Shown here piece by piece: positions 35,915 to 47,170 of a DNA stretch of 64,000 bases. The stretch's first letter is position 1. Each line of letters opens with the position of its first letter. The notes below the pieces were generated by a model. The model did no database searches, was not told the origin of the DNA, and saw nothing but the letters and a program-made list of their open reading frames with translations. A program made the translations under genes and the position numbers. Location of the stretch: contig CM073899.1 in NCBI GenBank assembly GCA_037176705.1, forward strand, positions 1,054,001 through 1,118,000, in the 5' to 3' direction. Source of the DNA: Molossus alvarezi. Taxonomy: Eukaryota; Chordata; Mammalia; Chiroptera; Molossidae.

Positions 35915-37578
35915 CCCAGTTCCTACTTAAAGTACTGCTGTAGTGGGAAAATGTGAATGTACACCTCCTGAGTCAGAGTCAGGAAAGCGGGGTGGGCAGC
36001 AGGACATGTACTGTATTCTGTCCAGCCAGCAGCACACAGGATCAGGTGGAGATCTGGTGTTTTAGGCAAGAGATTTGGCCTGTGTTGGAGTCAATCCTTA
36101 CAGGCATCAAGATTCAATGTTTTCCTTTTGGCCTTGTGTGGAAGAAGGAGTCTGAGGCATAGAGAATTAAGGGAAAGCAAGGCCATTCTCTAGTTCTGGC
36201 CCATGTTCTAGCTATTTCACGTGCAGAATGCAGCATGCAGCTCCTTGACCCAAAGCAGTTTGTCACCCAACCGGAACTGTCAGCCATGATCTGTGAGCAA
36301 GATGAAAAGATGCTCAGCCATATAATCAATTTGAAGGTCACCCTGGGGTGACAGAAACAGGGGAGGGGAGACAGAGTGGAAAATTGACCCTATCCTTTCC
36401 AAATAGAGAAGGCGTGTGTCCCCAAGTCAAATTTCACCCTACTGATACAATTTTACCTACAGGTGGAGGAAGTCCAGAACACCAGTGATTGCTGCAAGAT
36501 ATTGCTATTCTTTCATAAGAACCCTTATTTCTGCAATAATTTGATTGTGAAGGAGTATCTCATTACCCTCCAAGGTAAGCAGAGGGTGCCTGCTTGGAAG
36601 GCAGCAGGGGGTGGGTTGACGTTAAAAGTTTGTGCATCTCTTTACACATACATGTCATTCTGCAGGATACAGGGTGTCCCACTGCACTCCCATTCAGGGC
36701 TCTCAGCATTATGAAAGAGAGGTCTACAGCCACTGACTGGCACCAAAACAGCAGCCTGAACTTCTTTAACTGGTCCTCCAACCACAACATGTCAGGATCT
36801 GACAGGATTGTGGAGGTGGGGCCTCACTCACAGTACCACAGTAGAACTTCTGTGTTCTTTAGCTGCTTGAGTGATATTCAAAGTCCAGCCTTATTCTGAC
36901 CAGCTGTGTTCTTTCTACCAGATCATTCTAAAGGACTGGTGGAGCAATCCCCTGAAGTACTATGTTAGGACGAGGGCACCAAGAAAGGGGAGAGGAGGCA
37001 GGACAGGTGAGGAGATCCCGACTGGTCTCTCAACATTGCAATGCCCAGTGTGTGGGATATTTCTTTTTCACAGGGACACATTTAGGCTGGTTGAAATAGA
37101 GCTTGTGCCCTCAGGTCATCAGGGTATAACCATGATACTGGAAGTCTGCAGAACTGCATTGACATTCAGATACCTTTGAGGAAACTTTAGAAAGATGAGG
37201 GGTTGGGCATGTTGATGTCTCTCAAAATAACAGCTCAGTCATTATCTTGCTACTCAGACTCTTATTCCAGGCCACAAAACCCTTGTCCCCCAGGCCACGT
37301 TATCCTCCAGAAGTAGACTCTTGCCTCATGCTGTCTGTATCTCCCTTCTACTAATAGGTGGTGTCTATTTATAGAAATCTGTATACTGCTCTGACCCATT
37401 TACTTCTCCTAATCATAACAGGTGTTTTCACTTTTTTCAGTTTTTTATTTCTGTAGGGCCCACTGAAAACACTGTCTATTATAATGTGGTTGGAATGGAA
37501 CATGTTAAAAATAGGACTCAGAAAATTTCAGGAGCCTATCTGCAGTTTTGACACCCTTTTCCTTTATGGCACCAAAAT

Positions 37579-37579
37579 C

Positions 37580-37620
<41 letters not shown>
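37579..37620 (+). repeat. (ATG)n microsatellite downstream of TSPY copy 1
   Basis: About 14 perfect trinucleotide units 28 bp after the terminal-exon stop. Copy 2 has the complementary (ATC)n at ~58656-58685, and the partial copy has an imperfect version near 41132-41160, so the tract predates the duplications. Confidence 0.95.
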
Positions 37621-37621
<1 letters not shown>

Positions 37622-37624
37622 CTT

Positions 37625-37855
37625 AAATCCTCACAAAGACTATTTTTTTATTTATCTTCAGACAGAGTGGAAGGAATAGAGAAAGAGACAGAGAGCAAAA
37701 TCAATGTATGTGGGTCACATAAATTGATTGCCTCCCACAGGACTTCCCAGAATCTCTAGTGAGTTACCTGCCCTACACTGGACTCAAACTCATGACTCTT
37801 TGATTTGAGGTGCACACTCTAACCTCACAGCAACTTGGCTAGGGCTTGAATTATT
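37625..37855 (-). mobile_element. Old VES-like SINE after TSPY copy 1
   Basis: Antisense SINE ('cttcagacagagtggaagg', 'caaactcatgactctttgat', 'gcaacttggctagggcttg'). Its orthologue in copy 2 is at 58.37-58.65 kb on the opposite strand, in line with the inverted TSPY block. Confidence 0.75.
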
Positions 37856-38249
37856 AACTAATTTTTGGTGTGCTCAGAGTAGAGGTTATTCTGAGTTTTG
37901 TGTTCAGGAGACATTCCATATTTGAGATGAATATGCAGTATCATTTAGTTTGTTGCAAATGTTATTAGAGCACATAAGAATTTTGAAGGAAAAATGTGTT
38001 TTCAACCAACCTTGTTTTCCTGCCAGGAAACAATTGAAAAGAGTCCTCATGGCAAGGCATTCAGACACAGACACCTAGACAGCTGGCATAATATGAAAAC
38101 ATAAATAAAAAGCATCATTGTGTGTGCCTGCGTGTGGCATGTGCATGGCTTTGGGGAGATTCCTTGAACGCTTTTCAATTACCTGCCTGGCAATAACTAG
38201 TCCCTTTGATAGCTGGTTCTGTTATGTAGCAAAAGTAGATACAATCTTT

Positions 38250-38880
38250 TGATGCCCCAGGATCTCCAGGGCCCATGCTGTACCGAGAACCTATGGCTCA
38301 CATTACCCGCTTCCCCTGTGACACACTCTGGCTCCACTGCCCATATTCCACTGTGACACTACATGGCTTTCAATCTCTCCTTTCCAGTATGACACCCCAA
38401 GGTTCCACAGCCCACCTTCCACTTTGACAACATAGCAATTTTATTGCACACTGTCCCCAATGAATCTCTGGGGTCCGGCCATCTACAGTGCAACTTATCT
38501 CCATGAGCTTTCTCCTGACCCCAATCTACTGTGACATACAATGGCTCAGTGTTCAAAATCCACATTCCTGCCCACCTTACACTTTCAGATATTAGCATAT
38601 CCAATGGCAAAAATCCACTTTGATAACCAATGGCTATCATACAATCAACCTTGACACCCCAGAGATTTTATTACACACAAACCTCTATGATCTCTCGAGA
38701 TTCCCATATCAATATTGCTAGTTCATACTACTCAGATCTCATGAAACTCACTGCACTCTCTCTCCTCCATGGCTCCCACTTTCAATACCCACTGTGACAC
38801 TCCAGGGATCCCACTGCACACTTTTTTCTCTGGTACCTCAGGATCCACACTCTTCAACTCCACAGTGACTCCTGAGTATC
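38250..38880 (+). repeat. Degenerate ~40-bp minisatellite
   Basis: Loose tandem units around 'ccactgtgacac', 'ccagggatcccactgcac' and 'cccaccttccactttgac'. A similar array in reverse orientation lies at ~41.6-42.08 kb. Confidence 0.55.
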
Positions 38881-39169
38881 ACAGAAAGAGACATGGATAA
38901 GCTCAACATGTGATTGTATCCTTGGGGTGTTTGACCAGAAAAATGCTTTATTTTACTAGATTGACTAATGAGGTGCTATTGAGTCAGAAGTTGACAGTTT
39001 CCAGAGGTGTGGCTGAGAAGTAGATCAATAGAGATAGAGAGGTGGTATAGCATGCCTTAACATTTAGTTTCTTACTCTGCGGATATTGTCTGGAATGACA
39101 AAGGAAGAAAGACTGACCTCTGATTTACAGTCTTGTACCCTGGTCAGGTTAAATACAATTTTTCTTAAG

Positions 39170-39385
39170 AATAATCTTCACCTCAGGATATTTTTCCATG
39201 TATCTTCAGATAGAGTGAGGAGAGGATATGACAGACATGGAGAGAGAAGAAACAATGATGTGAGAGCAACACATCTATTGTTTGTCTTCCACATCACCCC
39301 TACAATAGAATGAGCCACTGGGGGAGCCCTAAACACCTACGCTTTTAAAAGGATGGGCCCCAGCACTGACCAGAGGCATGGTTCT
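39170..39385 (-). mobile_element. Old VES-like SINE
   Basis: Antisense copy with 'cctcaggatatttttccatg', 'cttcagatagagtgagg' and 'gagagcaacacatctattg'. The head is decayed. Confidence 0.65.
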
Positions 39386-39655
39386 TCACCAGGATTCTTC
39401 CTCGAGTTTCTGAAATGTATTTTTGGTGGCTCGGGCATCTCCTGAGGCCTCTTGCCACTGTTGGCAAAGTCCTCCACTCTCACTCTTTGTCCTTTTATGT
39501 GCTTCTAATTCACATGTAGTCTGCTCACTGTAGCCACACCTCCAGCAGTTATTGTCCTCAGCATGTATTTACCTGGATGGGAAATTCTGCACATCTGGAC
39601 CATTGTCCCTCCCCATGATCTGAGATTGATTCTCCAGTTCTTATTTATTCAATTA

Positions 39656-39785
39656 TTTATCCTAACTCGAGGACATTTTTCCATTTATTGTTCAGATAGA
39701 GTGGGAGAGAGAGAGATAGACTGAGAGAGAGAGAGAGTTTTCCATTTATTGTTCAGATAGAGTGGGAGAAAGAGAGATAGACAGA

Positions 39786-39827
<42 letters not shown>

Positions 39828-40000
39828 AGAGAGTGAGAGAAACATCAACGTGAAAGAGACACATTGAGTGGTTGCCACACATACGAACCATCCAGGGCAG
39901 GGGACAAATTCAACCGAGGTACAAGCCCTTAGTGGGGACTGAACCTCGGTTCCTCTGGAATGCAAGTAATTGCTCTAGCCTCTGAGAAAAACCAGCCATG
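39656..40000 (-). mobile_element. VES-type SINE with duplicated tail segment
   Basis: Antisense SINE running from 'tttatcctaactcgaggac' to 'ctctgagaaaaaccagcc'. A segment of ~60 bp including 'ttttccatttattgttcag' and 'atagagtgggaga' occurs twice (39677-39735 and 39738-39790), followed by an expanded GA array (39790-39840). Confidence 0.8.
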
Positions 40001-40477
40001 GTACATACAGCACTTAGTGTCTTCAGCACCTGTTTACACAGATGAGGATTTCCACACATTGGACGAGTGTCCCATCACATGACCTGAGATTGATTCTCCA
40101 CCTTGCCTGGGATCCATTAGAGGAATTACTAGGCTGCTGAGTTCTTGCTTTTCTGCTGCTTTTAAACTTGGGGAGCCCATACATGACAGCTGGAGGGAAA
40201 GGAGTAGTTGTTACTCTGTATAATCAGTGCCCCAGTCCTTCTCCTTTACTGGCTCCTCATAGCCAGGGTGCCTGATGGGCAGCCCTTCACATACATCAGT
40301 TTGCCCCTCTGGGTATATGTAACTGTTTCTTTTCACCCTCAGGCCTTGGGCAGGGAAGGCCTGCCCAGTGCTGCCAGTTCAGTGCTACACCTTCCTCTGC
40401 AAGTGTCATAACTTCTCCATCTCCGACTCACTACAGCACAAAGGCTTTATTCTGACCTGCTCATATCTTTAAACTAG

Positions 40478-41134
40478 ATCTACATAAAGGACCTGTGGAG
40501 TGATCTCCTGAAGTACTATGTAAAGATGATGGCAGCAGGAGAGGGGAGGCAGACCAGGATAGGTAAGGAGATCCCAGCTCGTCTCTCAACCTTGCCTTGT
40601 CCAATAGCTTGGACATTTCTTATCCGAATGGACACATTGAAGCTGTCAGAAATAGAGCCTCTGCCTTCAGGTTGTCAGAGTATAACGATGATACAGGAAG
40701 TCTGGAGAATTGCCTTGTCATTCAGACACTTGCTGAAGAAGCTTATGGAAGATAAAGGAGTGGGCATGTCTGATACCCCTCAAAACAACAGGACACTTAT
40801 GCCTTGCTGATTGGAGTTCTCTTGCAGGACACCAACCACACCTTCAGACCACCTTCTTCTCCAGAAATGGATTCTTGAATAGCATTCTTTCTACCACCCT
40901 ACCACAAATAGCTCATTGTCTTTTTATAGAAAGTTGTAGCTCTGTCCCAATTACTTCTCCTGACCTTCACAGCTGTTTTGCACTTTCCTTGGATGTTTCA
41001 ATCTTGTAGGGCCCAGTAAGAACACTGTTTATTATAAAGAGGTTGGGATGAAACATGTTGAACATAGGAGTGCAGACATTTTCAGAGGTCCCAGCTACAG
41101 CATCAACCTCCTTTTCCATTTGGGCTTCTATTAA
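40478..41134 (+). pseudogene. TSPY: TSPY partial copy: exon 5 plus terminal exon
   Basis: A second set of TSPY 3' exons 3.5 kb downstream of copy 1. Exon 5: 40478-40562, 85 nt as in copy 1, encoding 'IYIKDLWSDLLKYYVK', donor 'gatag|gtaagg'. Terminal exon: 41010-41134, acceptor 'atcttgtag', encoding 'PSKNTVYYKEVGMKHVEH' and ending in TAA. Phases match and both are open. No exons 1-4 precede it within the interval from copy 1, so it is an exon-level duplication. It could be used as alternative 3' exons by copy 1 transcripts, but that is speculation. Confidence 0.8.
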
Positions 41135-41199
41135 TAATGATGATTACTATTATTATTACTTTATTACTCAGCTGAGGATATTTTTTACTTTTTCTTCAA

Positions 41200-41370
41200 T
41201 AAAACAGGGCCTGTGGTACCATCCCCTGAATACTATGTGAACACCATGACTCAGGGTGACTGGAGATAGAGGAGGACATGTGAAGAGCTCCTGTCCATGC
41301 ACTGAACTCAATGTTTCCCTGTCTCTGGACATTGCGGTCTCACCTGGACAAACTGAGTGATGAAGAAATA
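41200..41370 (+). pseudogene. TSPY: TSPY exon-5 fragment, third tandem instance
   Basis: 'acagggcctgtggtaccatc' followed by 'ccctgaatactatgtg' parallels exon 5 of copy 1 and of the partial copy. Similarity continues into the intron ('gacatgtgaagagctcctg' against 'gacaggtgaggagatcccg'). It is frame-shifted and not usable. Confidence 0.6.
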
Positions 41371-41599
41371 AAGCTGTGTCATCAAGGATTTGGGTCCCAG
41401 GATGAGGTTGGAATTTCCAGATCTGGAGTTCAATTGGTTCAGGCTCAGGAATCTTAAGGTCTATGAAGTGGTGTGCAGGTCCAAAGTCTCTGTGGAATGT
41501 ATGCAGTGGGCAACATAAAGATCAATGTGGAGAGATGAGAGTAGGAGACTAAAGTTGCAGATGGTACCGAAGCCATTTTGAGCCCATGTCCAGGAATAC

Positions 41600-42080
41600 C
41601 TTACAGCAGTGATGGCCAACGGCTTCTAGGATTTCCAAGTCCTTTTTGGACACTGAGCACAATTTTCAACTTAGTTTATGGTTGGTGTGAGCCCTTGGTT
41701 TCACAATGCAGTGTGGGCAGTGAAGCCCTGGGTATTAGAAAAGGGTGAGTATCATGGGTGCCCTGGAGTTGTGATAAGGCTTTATGGGCAGTTAAAGTAC
41801 TGGTGGTATCAGAGTGGAGTGTGGGTTGTGTGATCCATGTTCAGTAGAAATCCTAGGTTTCAGGGTTGATTTTGGGATTTGCAATTGTGCGGTGTCGCAT
41901 GGAAGTGTGCAAGTTAGATTAGAGGTGTCACATTGGACTGTCTGCAACAAGAGGCCAAAAGGTGTGAAAATGTAGTGTGCAAAGAGGCAGCCTGGGGTGC
42001 AAAAATAGAGAGTGGTTTGTGTGAACTGTGGTGTCAAATTAGAGTGGTGGCACTGGAAATCATCCGGTGTATGGTGAAGT
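41600..42080 (-). repeat. Degenerate minisatellite, reverse orientation
   Basis: Units such as 'agtgtgggcagtgaagcc', 'ggtgccctggagttgtgat' and 'gtggtgtcaaattagagtgg' read on the minus strand like the 38.25-38.88 kb array. Gives a 121-residue open frame on the minus strand that is not genic. Confidence 0.5.
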
Positions 42081-42263
42081 GTGTGTAGAAGTTGCCCAGC
42101 AGCGTCCCTCTTGGCCTGTTTTATGGTGTCAGCCTCTCTTCCCAAGCTCCTGTGCACCTACTGCAGAAGCAAGAGCCAGGCCCCTAGAAGGTCTTGCAAG
42201 CTCAAGATGCTCCAGAGAACCCCAAGCTACTGGCTGTTGTTGTGTCATGTGTAATCATTTCAG

Positions 42264-42480
42264 TGTCTTGATGGAAAATCAAGTCCAGTAGAGCAAACCA
42301 ACAAGCCATCTTTACAAAGAGGTGATTGATGGAGGTGATCTATTTCTTCCTGGACACAGGTGCTGCAAGAAATCTGACATGTGGAGGAAGAGGAGGTAGT
42401 AGAGGAGAAATTAGCAGCAGAGGAGCAAGAGTGTGCCCCTCAGGTGGAGATCACTAAGGCAATCTTCTCAATATGGGGAA
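42264..42480 (+). pseudogene. RBMY: RBMY copy C: exon after the RRM, frameshifted
   Basis: After acceptor 'taatcatttcag' the frame reads 'LDGKSSPVEQTNKPSLQRGD', closer to the family 'GKAIKVEQ..KPSF' than copy B, but two TGA codons follow. A shift is needed to reach 'RNLTCGGRGGSRGEISSRGA'. The acceptor context is shared with copy B ('catgtgtaatcatttcag' against 'tatgtgtaattattttag'). Only this exon of copy C survives in the window. Confidence 0.75.
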
Positions 42481-43679
42481 GGAAGGGGATGTGACTTGGT
42501 GTGGTGAATACATAACACGGTATCCAAATGAATAAGACAGACTGGTACACCTGAAACCTGTGTAAATGTACTAACAGTGAGACTCCTATAAATTTAATAA
42601 AACAGAAAACATATAAGTAAAGTTTGAATCTCTCAAAAATGTGTAAATAAAACAGATGGTGATGGGTAGGACCAGTGTGGGTGATGATGTGAGAGTTTGA
42701 GAGAGTGTGAGACAAATTGTGAGTGAAGGTGAGCATGGAAGACCAACCTTGAGCAGTGCAGAGACACAGGGCAGAAGGTGCCTTTGCTGTGGATGGAAAG
42801 CAGAAGGCTCTGTGGTAATTGGGAAGCCAGTGAACTATCCCCAGCACAGCTGGGCATTTCTGCCATATGGATGATCCTGGTACTTCCCAGAGAGTAGAAA
42901 ATGTATCAGCTTGGGCCCTGCCACCTGAGTGCAAAAAAGCATTGTTCACCATCTGTCCAGTGAACTCAGCTCTGTTGGCACAGTTATCACACAGTAGGTG
43001 CCTGCAGCAGTAGCCAAAACCAGCAGGGAGCTGGCGCCCCATCCCTACAGCAGCTGAGGCTTATCCAGGCCTGTGGCTACAATGGAGTTCTGAGACTCAG
43101 GCTCCAGATTCTTGGCCAGCGGTGGCAAAAAGTTTGCCCCAGCCACAAGCTTACGGGTGCAAGCTCCCAGCCTAGGACCCGGGGCAGTGGCAGCACGCAC
43201 CCACCCCAGGACTCAGGGCCGCAGTGGCACACACCTAACCCAAAGCCCAGGACCAGGCCCATGGTAGAAAGCACTCACCACTGGACCCAGGACGACTGCT
43301 GCGGGAGGACCAGCTTAGGCATCAGGCCACAAGCCTGCACTGGTGAGCAGCCCAGCCCCGACACCAGGCTCCAGGTCTACAGCAGATCATCAGAAAATAT
43401 TGATCAAGAGCAGTGCCCCAAACCAAGCATCAGGACTAGGGCACCTGAGACCTACCCCTGACTACTGCAGCAGTGGAGCTAGATTGGAGCCCCTTTCTTC
43501 AGCAGCTGCAAAATCTCAGGTGCGAAGCCTCCTCACCTCCCGCCAGTATGAAAAGAATGGGACCAGGGAGCATCCCCTGGCAGTAGCAGCAGCAGCAGTA
43601 CCAGTGCAAACCAGGAGCTGACACTGGCTCCCAGCAGTGATTGACTAGGAGCTGAGCCCCAATGGTCAGCATTGTCCCC

Positions 43680-43960
43680 CAAACGTAGACCAGTAAGACA
43701 CATGCATTACAGCAGCATACCAGAGGAACCCTCAAACCCCAGCAGCTTACTGACAAAATCCACAAAACCCAGCAGGACACCAGCTGGACACACATGCCCC
43801 AGCAGCATACCAGAGGGACCGATGAATTCCAGCAGCATGTCACTGAAAATCACACACTCCAACAGTATACTAGGAAACCCCACACACCTGAGCAACATAT
43901 CTGAAGGCCCCCACACCTCAGCAGGGCACCGGACAAACCTGCACACCCCCAAGCATTAGG
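43680..43960 (+). repeat. Minisatellite in L1-C 5'UTR
   Basis: About seven to eight degenerate units of ~36 bp built on 'cagcagcataccagaggrac' and 'ccccacacac'. It is longer than the matching array in L1-A (~1225-1450), so copy number changed after the A/C split. Confidence 0.65.
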
Positions 43961-44236
43961 AGGACATATGGGCAGCTAATACCCATCCCCAGCTATATCA
44001 GCCAAAGCCCATCAAGAGTGGTGCCCCAGCCCAAGCAGCAGTGAATCTTGGGGAGTCAAGACCAGCATGAGAGACCAATTCCAGCTGCCAGGAGTCAACA
44101 TTCCAGGACCCACAGCAGACAAGGGGACCCATACACTAAAACCATCAGAGGGGTACAGCATTTTTAATTGGTACACACTGACCTGCGTACATATTTCATC
44201 ATCCCTCACCAAGCTTAGAACTAGCAGATTGTTAAA

Positions 44237-45050
44237 ATGGTGAGACAAAGAAACAACAACCAAATGGGAAAAAAAGGAGTCACCAGAAATGGAACTATAG
44301 GAACTAGAAGAGAGCAACTTGTCAGAAAAAGAATTCAAAACAATAATTATAAGGGTGCTCAAAATGGTGAAAACTTCAAGCAACTGAACAAGAATCATAA
44401 AGAGCTCACTGGGAACTACTTCAGCTATAAAAAAAAAAAAAAAAAGAGGTAGAAGCAATGGGTAACAAATACTAGTTATACATAAAAATCAAGAGGAAAT
44501 AAAGAATGACATAACTGATATGAAAAATATGTTTGAAGGGTTCAATAGAAGTTTAGAAGAAGCTGAGGACCGAATCAGCCATTTGCAAGACAAGGTAGAG
44601 AAAAATCACCCCAAATAGGCAGCAAATGAAAAAAAAAAATTAAAAAGCAGGAGGAGAGTTTAAAAGAGCTGTGGGATATTACAAAATGTAACACCATTCA
44701 CATTATAGGTGTACCGGAAAGAGAAGAATCGGAGAAAGGAATAGAGAACCTGTTTGAAAAAATAATGGCAGAAACTTTTCTTAAACTGGTGAAGGAAAAT
44801 ATCACACAAGTCCAGGAGACACAGAAAGTCCCAAGGGAGATGAACCCCAGAAGACCCACAGCTAGACACATCATAATAAAAATGGCAAACATTAAACACA
44901 AAGAAATAATCTTAAAGGAAGCAAGAGAGACAAGGGAAGTTACCTACAAGGGAGCTCCCATTAAACTGTCAGCTGATTTCTCAATAGAAACACTGCAGGG
45001 AGGGAGTCGCATTAAGTATACAAAAAAAAAAAAAGCTAAAGGAGTTTAGG
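44237..45050 (+). pseudogene. L1 ORF1 remnant (L1-C)
   Basis: 'MVRQRNNNQMGKKG' start as in L1-A, then coiled-coil remnants and the C-terminal domain at 44765-45049 ('RPTARHIIIKMANIKHKE', 'APIKLSADFSIETLQ'). Several frameshifts. Confidence 0.8.
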
Positions 45051-46185
45051 AGTTTACTACCACCAAACCAGAACTGCAAAAATTGCAGAAAGGACTGTTG
45101 TAAGAAAGGAAGAAGAAAAAGAGAAAGAGAAAGAACACAGGCATAAATTTAAAATGGCAGCTAAGTACTATCTAGCAAGAATAACCTAAAGTGTAAATAA
45201 TGTAAATGCTCCAAACAAAAGACATAGGGTCCTCGATTGTATAAGAAAACATGACCCATATATATGCTGTTTACAAGAAACTCACTTCACAACAAAAGGC
45301 TCACACAAGATGAAAGTGAAGGGATGGAAAAAGCTTTACCAAACAAACAGAAAGGAAAAACAAAGCTTGTGTAGCAATTCTCTTATACCAGAAGACAGAC
45401 TTCAAAACAAGGCCATAAGAAGACACAAAGAAAGTCACTACATAATATAAAAAGGATCATTCTGACAAGAGGATATAATGCATGTAAACATATATGCACC
45501 AAATATGGGAGCTCCAAAATATGATAAATAATTTCTGGATGACTTAATGGAGGAGATGAATAGCAATATGATCTTAGTCGGTGGCTTTAATACTCCACTT
45601 ACACCACTGCATAGATCTTTCAGACAAAAACTTAACAAGGACATAAAGTTCTTAAATGATGACTTATATCAATTGGACTTCATTGATATTTACAGAACAT
45701 TTCACCCCAAAACTGCAGAATATACATTCTTCTGAGGTGCACATGGGACATTCTCAAAGATAGACCACATGTTAGGACACAAAGTAAGTCTCTACAAATT
45801 CAAAAATATTGAAATCATATCAAGCATCTTCTCAGACCACAATGGCATGAAAGTAGAACACAATTATAACAACACATTCAAATACTTGGAGGCTAAACAG
45901 AATGACATTAAACAGTGAACAGGTTACTAATGAGATCCAGGAAGCAATTAAAAACTTTCTGGAAACCAATGAAAATGAACACACCACAACACAAATTTAT
46001 GGCATGAAAAGCAGTCCTGAGAGGGAAGTTCACAGCACTCTAGACTTACCACAAGAAACAAGAAACATTTCTAGTTGATTCTCTAAACCTACAACTTAAA
46101 AATCTATAGAGAAAATATAAGGAAAAAAACAGAGTAAGTACAAGGAAAGAAGTAGTAAAAGTTAGAGCAGAATTAAATAACAGAA

Positions 46186-46186
<1 letters not shown>

Positions 46187-46226
<40 letters not shown>
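46187..46226 (+). repeat. (TA)n microsatellite in L1-C
   Basis: About 19 TA units within the ORF2 remnant; absent at the matching position of L1-A. Confidence 0.9.
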
Positions 46227-46230
<4 letters not shown>

Positions 46231-47082
46231 GATCAATGAAACAAAAAGCTGGTTCTTTACAAAGATAAACAAGGTAAATTAACCTTTAGCCAGACTCACC
46301 AAGAAACAAAAGAGAGGACACAAATAAACACAATCAGAAACCAAAGAGAAGTATTAACAACAGGCACCACAGAAATACAAAAGATCATCGAAATATACCA
46401 ACGAACTGGAAAATCTAGGAAAAATAAAATAATCTCTGGAAACACAGACCCTCAAAACTAAACTTGGAAGAGAAAGAAAAGTTGAACAGACCAATAACAA
46501 CAAAGGAAATTGAAGATGTAATTGAGACTCTTTTAGCAAACAAAAGCTCAGACCTGGATGGCTTCACAGGGGAATTTTCCTGAACATTCAAAGAACTAAC
46601 ACCCATTCTTTTCAAACTATTTCAAAAAATTCCAGAAGAAGGAAGACTTAATTTCAATTTATGAGGCCAGCATAATTCTAATTCCAAAACCAGAAAAAGA
46701 TACTACAAAGAAAAAAACTACAGACCAATATCCCTGATGAACATAGATGCCAAAATTCTGAACAAAACACTAGCAAATCTAATCCAGCAATACATTAAAA
46801 AAATTGTTCACCATGACCAAGTGGGATTCATCCCAGGGATGCAAGGCTGGTACAATGTTTATAAATTAATAAATGTGATACACCACAAGAAAAAAAATGA
46901 AGAATAAAAATCATAGGATCATATCAATAGACTCTGAGAAAGCATTCAACAAAATACAGCTCCCATTTCTGATAAAATCACTCTGCAATCTGGGAATAGA
47001 GGGATCATATCTTGACATAATAAAGGCCATATATAAAAGACCAACAACCAATATCATACTCAAAGAGCAAAAACCACAGCTT

Positions 47083-47170
47083 TTTTATCCACTCATCTCT
47101 GGATGGACACTTGGGCTATTTCCAGATCTTAGCTATTGTAAGTAGTGCTGCTTTAAAAATGGGGGTACAT
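47083..47170 (-). mobile_element. Inverted L1 ORF2 fragment
   Basis: 'cttttttatccactcatctc' and 'tgggctatttccagatctta' are antisense ORF2 3' sequence, in opposite orientation to L1-C, which they abut. The RBMY-C flank resumes directly after ('aaaatatgtattgcaagtg', matching 24.95 kb). Confidence 0.75.

Larger units (their letters stand above)
34762..37551 (+). pseudogene. TSPY: TSPY copy 1, six recognisable exons, disrupted
   Basis: TSPY is a testis-specific, Y-encoded SET/NAP-family protein linked to germ-cell proliferation. Exons by splice signals and family matches: 34762-35640 (879 nt), 36259-36336 (78), 36463-36574 (112), 36666-36815 (150), 36922-37006 (85) and 37457-37551. Exon 2 encodes 'FVTQPELSAMICEQDEKML', exon 3 'CCKILLFFHKNPYFCNN', exon 4 'NSSLNFFNW' and exon 5 'NPLKYYVRT', all in family order. 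Damage: exon 1 has two frameshifts with a TGA at 34825-34827, and exon 4 carries a 4-bp tandem duplication ('actgactg') giving a TGA. Exons 2, 3, 5 and 6 are open with correct phases. The intact splice sites make transcription and splicing possible but not a normal protein. Confidence 0.85.
42650..47085 (+). mobile_element. L1 (L1-C), paralogue of L1-A, 3' end lost
   Basis: Same L1 at the same site as L1-A: shared 5' flank ('tggtacacctgaaacct'), 5'UTR, minisatellite, ORF1 remnant (44237-45050) and ORF2 remnant. It ends abruptly inside ORF2 at ~47083, without 3'UTR or poly(A), where an inverted L1 fragment follows. It lacks the two SINEs that interrupt L1-A. ORF2 pieces include 46897-47080 ('[14 protein letters not shown]', near the reverse-transcriptase core). 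Confidence 0.85.

Noticed and set aside
41792..42157. 121-codon minus-strand frame
   Set aside because: Lies entirely in a degenerate tandem array and has no counterpart in unit 1.
42440..43042. 200-codon open frame on the minus strand
   Set aside because: It runs antisense through L1-C 5'UTR and shared RBMY flank; the paralogous frame in copy A (14-487) is not conserved in sequence or length. No family signature.
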